Origin: Ignavibacteriaceae bacterium
GTDB lineage: Bacteria; Bacteroidota; Ignavibacteria; Ignavibacteriales; Ignavibacteriaceae
Length of the DNA stretch: 8,011 nt
Assembly: GCA_026193755.1 (NCBI GenBank)
Contig: JAPHUI010000249.1
Span: forward strand, 1 to 8,011
Direction: 5' to 3'
The notes under the pieces were generated by a model. The model was not told the DNA's origin, searched no databases, and worked only from the letters and a program-made list of their open reading frames with translations. Shown piece by piece: positions 1 to 6,057 of this stretch (position 1 is its first letter; every line of letters starts with the position of its first letter). The position numbers and the translations under genes are program-made.

Positions 1-1404
1 GCGAGTTCTGTAATTCGTCCCGGTGTAGCAGAAAGCGGAATGATGCAGGAGTTCATAGCTCGTCACAAAGATCCTTCACGAAGAAAATATCTTGTGCCCG
101 AAATGGAAACTTATCTCGGCGAAACTTACGGAGTGATGATCTACCAGGAAGATGTAATCAAAGTTGCTCATCACATTGCCGGATTAGGTCTTGAAGATGC
201 CGACCTTCTGCGAAGAGCAATGAGCGGCAAAATGCGCTCGCACCATGCAATGCAGAGGATTATTGATAAATTTTTTGTTTCCTGCAAAGAAAAAGGATTA
301 ACCGATTTCCAGAGCAAAGAACTCTGGAGACAGATAGAATCTTTTGCAGGTTACTCTTTCTGTAAAGCGCACAGTGCATCGTTTGCTTTGCTCTCTTACC
401 AGGTTGCGTTTCTCAAAGCTCACTACCCGGCTGAGTTTATGGCAAGTGTGTTAAACAACGGGGGTGGATTTTATTCTGCAGCAGTATACATTGAAGAATC
501 AAAGCGTTTGGGTTTGAAGATCGAACTTCCTTCAATTAACGAAAGTGACAAAGAATATGTTGGGAAGGGAAGAAGCATCCGTGTTGGTCTGAAGGCAATA
601 AAAAATCTTTCATACAGTGCAATTGAAAAAATTATTGAGGAAAGAAAATACAACGGCAAGTATGTTTCACTGGCAGATTTTCTTGTCCGCACAAAACTTG
701 CTTATGAGGAAACTGCTTTGCTTATTAAATGCGGTGCGATGGGATGTTTCAAACAAACACGACCGACACTGCTTCGTCTGCTGGATATTTATATTCATCG
801 AAGAAAAATAATAGAAGAGAGTTACAACGATCTTTTCCTGAGCGAAACTTTTGCTCTCGAGGAAGAAGTTAAAACTGATCTGAACTATACACTTGCCGGA
901 ATCTGTAAAGAAGAATATGAAACTTTCGGTTATATGGTTACACGTCATCCGCTTCATTTCTTCAGAGAATGGATTGAACAGAAAGGAATTGTTCCTGCAA
1001 AAGATATGCAACTGAACAAAGGACGAAGAGTAAAGATGATCGGCTGGTATATGACTTCTAAAAGAATAAAAACAAAGCAGGGAGAAATAATGAAATTCCT
1101 TTCGCTTGAGGACCTTACCGGAACCTTTGAAGCTGTCATCTTTCCAAGAGTTTATTACCGTGTTGCAGAGCTTACCTTATCGATGGGACCTTATCTGGTT
1201 TCCGGCAGAGTGGATGTGAACGATCACACAAATCTGGTTGTCGAGGATTTGAAAGTTCTCTCTTCAACTGCTCTTCAATCTGGCTTAATGAAAGACAGCG
1301 TTGAGCACAACTACTACGGTGATGAGGAAAAAATAACGGAGGAGGATTTTGCACTTGCCAAAGCCCTCGACCATAAAAAATTAAAAGTTGCTTACGCAGG
1401 ATAG
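1..1404 (+). CDS. dnaE: DNA polymerase III alpha subunit (DnaE family), C-terminal part; probably a short second-copy DnaE
   Basis: Template-directed DNA synthesis in the cytoplasm. The reading frame is open from base 1, so the gene starts outside the window; 467 codons and a TAG stop are present. Visible in order: an IRPG...SGMMQEFI block (about 5-19 of the fragment), the fingers region with YGVMIYQEDV, LLRRAMSGK and FAGYSFCKAHSASFALLSYQ (about 50-140), AHYPAEFMA, a helix-hairpin-helix-like stretch (about 195-265) with VGLKAIKNLS, and an OB-fold domain (about 341-421). The PHP domain and palm aspartates lie upstream. The protein ends about 45 residues after the OB fold, whereas E. coli DnaE continues for about a further hundred residues with its tau-binding region. 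The RRAMSGK form, followed by a run unlike the GKKKPEEM of replicative DnaE, also suggests a short accessory copy. DnaE family membership is certain; the paralog type is inference. It is visibly richer in G+C than the M48 gene. Confidence 0.93.
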   Translation, partial: ASSVIRPGVAESGMMQEFIARHKDPSRRKYLVPEMETYLGETYGVMIYQEDVIKVAHHIAGLGLEDADLLRRAMSGKMRSHHAMQRIIDKFFVSCKEKGLTDFQSKELWRQIESFAGYSFCKAHSASFALLSYQVAFLKAHYPAEFMASVLNNGGGFYSAAVYIEESKRLGLKIELPSINESDKEYVGKGRSIRVGLKAIKNLSYSAIEKIIEERKYNGKYVSLADFLVRTKLAYEETALLIKCGAMGCFKQTRPTLLRLLDIYIHRRKIIEESYNDLFLSETFALEEEVKTDLNYTLAGICKEEYETFGYMVTRHPLHFFREWIEQKGIVPAKDMQLNKGRRVKMIGWYMTSKRIKTKQGEIMKFLSLEDLTGTFEAVIFPRVYYRVAELTLSMGPYLVSGRVDVNDHTNLVVEDLKVLSSTALQSGLMKDSVEHNYYGDEEKITEEDFALAKALDHKKLKVAYAG

Positions 1405-1429
1405 AAATGCCTAGTCAGTCAAGGTCGTA

Positions 1430-1478
1430 CCGTGATTGTACAAACAAATGATGATGTCACGGAATAGTCAATGACATC
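1430..1478 (+). promoter_or_regulatory. Overlapping, mutually exclusive inverted repeats in the leader of the SMR transporter gene
   Basis: Two perfect stems share bases. CCGTGA (1430-1435) can pair with TCACGG (1457-1462), and GATGTCA (1453-1459) can pair with TGACATC (1472-1478) around a 12-base loop. Because 1457-1459 belongs to both, only one stem can form at a time, the geometry of an attenuator or riboswitch expression platform. No T-run follows the second stem, so it is not a classical intrinsic terminator. By eye it does not match the guanidine-I, -II or -III riboswitch consensus. A role is inference; the pairings are seen in the sequence. Confidence 0.3.
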
Positions 1479-1505
1479 TAATAAAGTAGTATGCGCAGGT
1501 TGAAA

Positions 1506-1517
1506 AACAATATTGTT
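1506..1517. promoter_or_regulatory. Perfect 12-bp palindrome upstream of the SMR transporter gene, possible operator
   Basis: AACAATATTGTT is perfectly symmetric and lies 34 bases before the ATG of the transporter gene, where a repressor could overlap the promoter. The region is AT-rich, so chance occurrence is possible and no regulator gene is adjacent. Confidence 0.2.
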
Positions 1518-1543
1518 ATATTAACTGCCAATAAAATTTTGTT

Positions 1544-1548
1544 GAGGG
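1544..1548 (+). promoter_or_regulatory. Ribosome binding site of the SMR transporter gene
   Basis: GAGGG sits only three bases before the ATG at 1552, closer than the usual 5-9 bases. It supports this start because the protein begins directly with the first SMR transmembrane helix and places the conserved Glu at residue 13, as in the family. Confidence 0.5.
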
Positions 1549-1551
1549 AAA

Positions 1552-1881
1552 ATGGCCTGGATATATCTTTTTATTGCCGGTTTGTTTGAGGTAGTATGGG
1601 CAATCGGACTTAAATATACAAACGGTTTTACCAAACTGTGGCCCAGTATTGGAACAGTTATCGCTATGATAATTAGTTTCTACTTTTTATCTACCGCAGT
1701 TAAAACAATTCCCATTGGAACCGGGTATGCTGTCTGGACAGGTATCGGAGCAGTCGGTACTGCATTACTCGGTATAATCCTTTTTGGTGAGTCGAAGGAA
1801 TTTGTACGGATATTATGCATCTTTCTGATTATTGCCGGGATAGTTGGTTTAAAATTATTCTCAAAACTTCCTGCACAATAG
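1552..1881 (+). CDS. sugE: SMR family transporter, SugE/Gdx subtype (guanidinium exporter)
   Basis: Inner-membrane proton antiporter of the small multidrug resistance family, which works as an antiparallel dimer. The 109 residues form four hydrophobic helices (about 2-22, 30-50, 57-76, 84-103), the usual family length. The essential proton- and substrate-binding Glu is E13 in the [12 protein letters not shown] motif. W16, S42, Y59 and W62 occupy positions known in Gdx proteins to line the guanidinium site, and the [15 protein letters not shown] block of helix 3 is the SugE/Gdx form. This favours guanidinium export over the broad drug export of EmrE-type members; SugE proteins have also been linked to quaternary ammonium resistance. 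Only one SMR gene is present here, consistent with the homodimeric Gdx type rather than paired heterodimers. It stands 147 bases after the dnaE-family gene, with a leader containing paired repeats, so separate control is likely. Start supported by the adjacent GAGGG. Confidence 0.93.
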   Translation: MAWIYLFIAGLFEVVWAIGLKYTNGFTKLWPSIGTVIAMIISFYFLSTAVKTIPIGTGYAVWTGIGAVGTALLGIILFGESKEFVRILCIFLIIAGIVGLKLFSKLPAQ

Positions 1882-1969
1882 AAAAAATATAAAATAGTGG
1901 CAGAAAATTTTCTTATCAAACTCAAGATTCAACCGAAACCATTTAAAGAAATATTAATCGATGTGGATA

Positions 1970-2656
1970 TTATGGATTAAACTCTTTATACACCCTGAAT
2001 CTGAAAATCACATCATAAAAAGTATAAATCTCATCCAGTGAAGCTTTTGTATTCTGTAAAATTGTGTTAAACTCAAACCTCCAGGATTTATCAACTACAT
2101 ATCCTAATCCTGCAGCTGCACGCAATTCATTTGCCTTGAAGTTATAGTCACTATTGTAATTTGCAAACCACTCAATCTGAACAGGAATATAAAAAAGTTT
2201 TTCGGTTTGAGTCTGATCTAACTTGATTCTAGTACCTAGTTGATATCTCCATCTGAATATGTAAGTATTGCTTGTATTACTTTTGAAAAATCTTTCTTCA
2301 AACCTTATGTAATTAGTTAGAGGCAGCCAAAAAATTACAGGCCAATTAATTTGTATTCCCTGAAATGGTCTGATTTCCCATATTGTTTTATTATCTACAA
2401 GACTTGACCATAAACCAATACCAGCGTGAAAAGTAAGAATATCGGTTATTTGCAGAGAGCCTGCCGGACGCACATAGAAACGATTAATCACGTTATCACC
2501 GAGTATAATTCTATAACCCACATCACCATAAACTTTCCATTGCTTATCAAATGTATAGCTGCTCGTAAAATCAAACCAGTTCTGAATTGTTGACTCTGTA
2601 CCCTGCGCGTAAACAAGAAGTGAGCAGGTTAAGATCAGAAAAAATAATTTTTTCAT
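1970..2656 (-). CDS. Predicted outer-membrane beta-barrel protein, DUF2490-like
   Basis: A 228-residue protein with a signal peptide: KK at 2-3, a hydrophobic core to about residue 16 and probable cleavage after A17 (VYA-QG). The mature part is a run of alternating aromatic and polar beta strands, such as WKVYGDVGYR, FYVRPAGSLQI, YIRFEERFF, YIFRWRYQLGTRI and FRFRVY, typical of an outer-membrane barrel. The start of the mature region (IQNWFDFTSSYTFDKQW followed by a GYR strand) and the overall length match DUF2490 proteins, which are common in Bacteroidota and have no known biochemical role. C11 in the signal peptide is preceded by Thr and is a poor lipobox, so a lipoprotein is unlikely. No Shine-Dalgarno sequence precedes the ATG. 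It converges with the SMR gene and diverges from the M48 gene, so it is probably a single-gene unit. Barrel assignment is firm; the DUF number is from memory of the family pattern. Confidence 0.8.
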   Translation of the reverse strand: MKKLFFLILTCSLLVYAQGTESTIQNWFDFTSSYTFDKQWKVYGDVGYRIILGDNVINRFYVRPAGSLQITDILTFHAGIGLWSSLVDNKTIWEIRPFQGIQINWPVIFWLPLTNYIRFEERFFKSNTSNTYIFRWRYQLGTRIKLDQTQTEKLFYIPVQIEWFANYNSDYNFKANELRAAAGLGYVVDKSWRFEFNTILQNTKASLDEIYTFYDVIFRFRVYKEFNP

Positions 2657-2901
2657 TGCTGATAAGAAAAATACTAACTGAATTTTGAATTTCCTTCTGG
2701 CTAAAAAAAGATGGAAGTTATCAGTAGAGCCTATATATTCTCTTTTAAATTAACTCATTAAACAATTCTCTTTATCCGTTATATGTTTTTAGTAACTTTT
2801 TTACCCTTTTTATAAAATCCTTAGAAAACTTTTACATCTTAATTAAATATTATTTGTAATTTTATGGCGAGTTCAAAATTTACTTAAATTAATTTGCCAG
2901 A
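2657..2901. other. Divergent intergenic region between the DUF2490-like and M48 genes
   Basis: These 245 very AT-rich bases must hold promoters for both divergent genes. I could not identify a confident -35/-10 pair or a Bacteroidota TAnnTTTG element on either strand. A 7-bp inverted repeat, CTGATAA at 2659-2665 and TTATCAG at 2718-2724, flanks the 5' side of the minus-strand gene; with 52 bases between the arms it may be chance. No open frame or RNA gene is evident. Confidence 0.4.
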
Positions 2902-4965
2902 ATGCAGAAGAAACAAAGCTTCTCAGCAGAATATCGGAATCAGGCAATAAGAGCTCTCTTTGCTATCTTATTTTTTATTTTTGTTTACCTACTAACCCTC
3001 CTTCTGTCATTTTTTCTTATAATTTTTCTTTTCATTGCATCACATGCACTTATGCAGTCTTACTATAATAAGTATTTATTTTTTTTAGGTCTTACAACTG
3101 CTCTGATAGCACTTATTCTTTTAATTTTTTTAATAATGTTTTATTTCAGAAAGTCTACTGTAGACCGTTCTGGTTGGATTGAAATAAATAGAGAAGCACA
3201 ACCTAAACTTTTTGATTTAATTGGGTCAATAGCTGAACAAATTGAAGTTAATTTCCCCCAAAAAGTTTTCGTTGCTTCGGGAGTCGATGCAATGGTTTTT
3301 TACGACTTAAATTTCCGTAACCTTTTTTTCCCAAGTAAGGAAAACCTGGTTATCGGTCTAGGGTTAATTAATTCTGTAAATGAAAGCGAATTTAAAGCGA
3401 TTCTTGCCCACGAGTTCGGTCATTTTACACAGAGAAGTCTGAATGTATATAGTTATGTCTATATCGAAAATCAGATCATTTATAAAATGCTTATAGATGA
3501 ACAGTTTTATCAGTCTTTACTACAAAATTTCTTTCAGACAATTTTTCGCTTGGCATGGATAGTAGTTTTTTATTCAAGAATTGTTCGATGGATTTTGAGG
3601 AACGCTTATGAAATCGTTTCAAAAAGCTATATGGCTCTATCGAGAGAGATGGAAAATCACGCTGACGAAATTTCTGCAAGAGTTGCAGGGTCAGTGCCTG
3701 CAATAACTTCTTTGCTTCGTGCAAGTCTAGCAATGGATTCCTTCAATTATATCTGGCAGTTTTATTTTAATCGTGTTTCGGAGAATGTTAAGACAGAAAA
3801 CATATATCCTCAGCACTATCATGTAATGATGAGTTATGCAGAAAAATTTGGTATGGAAATTAAATTTGATTTACCCCACGTCAGCAAAGAAATAATAAAC
3901 CGTTTCAACAGATCAAAATTAGTAATTAAAGACCAGTGGGCTTCTCATCCAACTGTATTTGACAGAGTAAAAAAGTTGGAGGATTTAAATGTGGAAGCCG
4001 TTGTGTCAGGTGGTTCGGCATGGAATCTTTTCTCCGATGGAGATAATCTGCAAAAGAAATTAACTGAAAAACTTTTTAGAAACTGGCAGTATTCCGACAC
4101 ACCAGTGATATTAGACTTCAAAGCTTTCAAAAAAAGGTATTCAGAAGAAGTTCATAAATATAGGTTTGATAAAAAGTACAACCACTTTTATGAACTCAGA
4201 GATATTTCGGTATTTGATATCAAGCAGGCAATTGAGACTTCAAATCAAGAAGAGTTTAAGGAATTTGAGGAAATTTTTACCGATAAAAATGTGGATTTAG
4301 TACACCAGTTTAGTGGACTGGATAGAGATTTGAAAACATTGGAAAGTATTACCAAAAAAGAAATTGCAGCCGATAGTTTTGATTACGATGGTGTAAAATA
4401 TCAATCAGAGGAAAGCAATGAGTTACTGGAAGAATTAAAAAAGCGGCACGAGGTTTTACATAAAGAGATCAATAATCTTGATATAAAAATTTTCAAATTT
4501 TACCTTAATCTTGCTAAAGTTTCAGGACACAATGAGGAGCTATTAAAATGCTATGAGGATTATTTTTACCTTTTAAGGGAGGATAAGGAAAATCTTAAGA
4601 TATATTTGGATTTAATAAATTCGATGCAGTTTATCTGGCGTGTTACATCTTTCAGTCAGATAAGAAACAAGATGATTACACTTAAGGAAAAAGAAGCGGA
4701 TTTCGGAAGTAAACTTAAAAAGATTTTAAAAGATGAACGATATATTTCTTTTATAGCCGAAGAAAAGGGAATAAAATTAGAAGAATACCTTTCGAAAGAC
4801 TGGCAATACTTTACTGAACCTAAATATAATGATGAAGCTTTAGCAAAACTTGAAGAAGCTTTATTCCTGTTTTATGAAATTTGTTCTAACGCACCCTTCA
4901 AAGCATTAAAAAGACTTTTAGATTTCCAGATAAATCTTCTGGAATCTAAAACCCAAGACGAATAA
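2902..4965 (+). CDS. Membrane-anchored M48 family zinc metalloprotease with long C-terminal extension
   Basis: Predicted zinc endopeptidase of the inner membrane, related to HtpX/Ste24, which act on membrane or membrane-associated proteins; the substrate here is unknown. Of 687 residues, two strong transmembrane helices come first (about 18-46 and 58-82). The catalytic domain carries HEFGH at 170-174 (zinc ligands H170 and H174, catalytic E171) and the third ligand in ExxxD at E251-D255. A further hydrophobic segment lies between these motifs (about 208-232), and SHPTVFDR at 348-355 is the usual HPTxxxR feature at the end of M48 domains. From about 370 onward the protein is charged, helical and rich in Lys and Glu, with likely coiled coil near 495-530; I recognise no domain there. 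The protein is far longer than HtpX (about 290 residues) and belongs to a long uncharacterised M48 group. All catalytic residues are present. No ribosome binding site is seen before the ATG. It converges with argF across 17 bases. Confidence 0.92.
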   Translation: MQKKQSFSAEYRNQAIRALFAILFFIFVYLLTLLLSFFLIIFLFIASHALMQSYYNKYLFFLGLTTALIALILLIFLIMFYFRKSTVDRSGWIEINREAQPKLFDLIGSIAEQIEVNFPQKVFVASGVDAMVFYDLNFRNLFFPSKENLVIGLGLINSVNESEFKAILAHEFGHFTQRSLNVYSYVYIENQIIYKMLIDEQFYQSLLQNFFQTIFRLAWIVVFYSRIVRWILRNAYEIVSKSYMALSREMENHADEISARVAGSVPAITSLLRASLAMDSFNYIWQFYFNRVSENVKTENIYPQHYHVMMSYAEKFGMEIKFDLPHVSKEIINRFNRSKLVIKDQWASHPTVFDRVKKLEDLNVEAVVSGGSAWNLFSDGDNLQKKLTEKLFRNWQYSDTPVILDFKAFKKRYSEEVHKYRFDKKYNHFYELRDISVFDIKQAIETSNQEEFKEFEEIFTDKNVDLVHQFSGLDRDLKTLESITKKEIAADSFDYDGVKYQSEESNELLEELKKRHEVLHKEINNLDIKIFKFYLNLAKVSGHNEELLKCYEDYFYLLREDKENLKIYLDLINSMQFIWRVTSFSQIRNKMITLKEKEADFGSKLKKILKDERYISFIAEEKGIKLEEYLSKDWQYFTEPKYNDEALAKLEEALFLFYEICSNAPFKALKRLLDFQINLLESKTQDE

Positions 4966-4982
4966 TTGTTTTATTTAAAATT

Positions 4983-4999
4983 CTACTTTCCTAAAGTAG
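4983..4999 (-). terminator. Hairpin overlapping the argF stop codon, possible terminator
   Basis: CTACTTT and AAAGTAG form a perfect 7-bp stem around a 3-base loop. Read in the argF direction, the hairpin uses the last codons and the TAG stop, then runs into AATTTTAAATAAAA. The stem is AT-rich and the T-tract interrupted, so it would be a weak intrinsic terminator. No equivalent T-run follows on the plus strand for the convergent M48 gene. Confidence 0.35.
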
Positions 5000-5984
5000 C
5001 GACCATCACAGCTTTAATTGTGTGCAGCCTGTTCTCTGCCTGATCGAACACTATTGAATGCTTCGATTCAAAAACATCTTCAGTAACTTCCATTCCATTT
5101 AGACCGTACTTTTGATAAATTTCTTCTCCAACTTTTGTCTCCCTGTTATGGAATGCTGGCAGGCAGTGTAGGAATTTTACTTTTGGATTACCAGTTAGTT
5201 TAATAACATCCATATTTACCTGGTAAGGCTTCATCAGCCTAATTCTTTCTTCCCATTTCTCTGTAGGTTCACCAAGTGAAAGCCAAACATCCGTATAAAG
5301 AAAATCAACTCCTTTTACTCCATCGCCTACATTTTCAGTAAGGGTAATTCTGGCGCCGGTTTCTTTTGCAATTAAGTTACATTTTTTAACAAGTTCTTCT
5401 TCCGGCCAGTTTTGCTTTGGTGCACAAAGTCTGACATCCATACCTATTTTTGCCCCACCAACCATTAAGGAATTCCCCATATTATTCCGTGCATCGCCTA
5501 AATAACAAAAAGAAATTTTATTTAATTTTTTCTTTGAGTGTTCCTCCATCGTGAGTAAATCTGCCAGAACTTGCGTTGGATGAAATTCGTCTGTCAAACC
5601 ATTCCAAACGGGAACACCTGAATATTCAGCGAGCTCTTCAACTATTTTTTGTCCAAAGCCCCGGTATTCAATCCCATTGTACATTCTTCCCAGAACTCTT
5701 GCTGTGTCTTTCATCGATTCTTTATGTCCGATTTGTGAACCGGTTGGTCCCAGATATGTAACATTTGCTCCCTGATCGAAAGCAGCGACTTCAAATGCGC
5801 AACGCGTACGTGTAGATGTTTTTTCGAATATCAGCGCAATATTTTTTCCTTTTAATTTTTTCTTTGCCTTCCCATTCTTTTTTTCTGCTTTCAATTTTTT
5901 AGAAAGGTTGAGTAAGTAACGGATTTCCTTTGGGGTAAAGTCAAGAAGTTTTAAAAAGCTTTTTCCTTTTAATTTAACAGCCAT
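4983..5984 (-). CDS. argF: Ornithine carbamoyltransferase
   Basis: Cytoplasmic enzyme joining carbamoyl phosphate and ornithine to give citrulline and phosphate in arginine synthesis; the same fold works in reverse in arginine deiminase catabolism (ArcB). The 333 residues match the usual length. Carbamoyl-phosphate site: STRTR at 57-61 and HPTQ at 135-138. Ornithine site: D232-V-W-L-S236-L-G, where the normal SMG loop reads SLG. Catalytic HCLP lies at 273-276. The C-terminal [19 protein letters not shown] block is the family's final helix. The sequence closely resembles E. coli ArgF/ArgI, for example [14 protein letters not shown] and DARNNMGNS, rather than the acetylornithine-specific enzyme typical of Bacteroidetes. 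Residues 32-47 are unusually Lys-rich. GGAG seven bases before the ATG supports the start. The PagL-like gene lies 73 bases upstream on the same strand; no other arg gene is present, so anabolic versus catabolic use cannot be decided here. Confidence 0.96.
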   Translation of the reverse strand: MAVKLKGKSFLKLLDFTPKEIRYLLNLSKKLKAEKKNGKAKKKLKGKNIALIFEKTSTRTRCAFEVAAFDQGANVTYLGPTGSQIGHKESMKDTARVLGRMYNGIEYRGFGQKIVEELAEYSGVPVWNGLTDEFHPTQVLADLLTMEEHSKKKLNKISFCYLGDARNNMGNSLMVGGAKIGMDVRLCAPKQNWPEEELVKKCNLIAKETGARITLTENVGDGVKGVDFLYTDVWLSLGEPTEKWEERIRLMKPYQVNMDVIKLTGNPKVKFLHCLPAFHNRETKVGEEIYQKYGLNGMEVTEDVFESKHSIVFDQAENRLHTIKAVMVATLGK

Positions 5985-5991
5985 AAATTAT

Positions 5992-5995
5992 CTCC
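5992..5995 (-). promoter_or_regulatory. Ribosome binding site of argF
   Basis: On the minus strand GGAG precedes the ATG at 5984 by seven bases, a normal spacing. It fixes this start, which also matches the family N-terminus (FLKLLDFTP near residue 10). Confidence 0.65.
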
Positions 5996-6034
5996 ACATT
6001 ATTATTCACTGATTGATAAATAATCTTAAGTAAT

Positions 6035-6048
6035 ACCTAAAATTAGGT
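6035..6048 (-). repeat. Short inverted repeat between the PagL-like gene and argF
   Basis: ACCTAA and TTAGGT form a near-continuous palindrome 10 bases after the TGA stop of the PagL-like gene. As RNA it gives about five base pairs with a four-base loop and is not followed by a T-run, so it is a poor terminator. It could be an operator for argF or chance. Confidence 0.25.
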
Positions 6049-6057
6049 GTTTGCAAA

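Noticed and set aside
667..1011. Antisense open frame inside the dnaE-family gene, and similar opposite-strand frames within the M48, argF and PagL-like genes
   Set aside because: They lie wholly within strongly supported genes, show no family motifs and have no ribosome binding sites; they reflect coding constraints of the real genes.
1405..1551. Known guanidine-I, -II or -III riboswitch upstream of the exporter
   Set aside because: The conserved blocks of these classes, such as the paired ACGR-loop hairpins of class II, are not visible. Only generic paired stems remain.
1902..1913. AGAAAATTTTCT palindrome after the SMR gene
   Set aside because: Simple A/T symmetry without a loop or T-tract; cannot form a terminator hairpin and is likely chance.
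1897..1980. 27-codon frame starting GTG between the SMR gene and the DUF2490-like gene
   Set aside because: It has no ribosome binding site, overlaps the 3' end of the minus-strand gene and resembles nothing I recognise.
4921..4946. Hairpin TTCCAGA/TCTGGAA near the end of the M48 gene as its terminator
   Set aside because: It lies inside the coding sequence and is not followed by a T-run; probably incidental.
5985..6005. ArgR box upstream of argF
   Set aside because: On the minus strand GTGAATAATAATGTG has one good half-site (TGAAT), but the second half does not match the ATTCA arm, and it overlaps the ribosome binding site.
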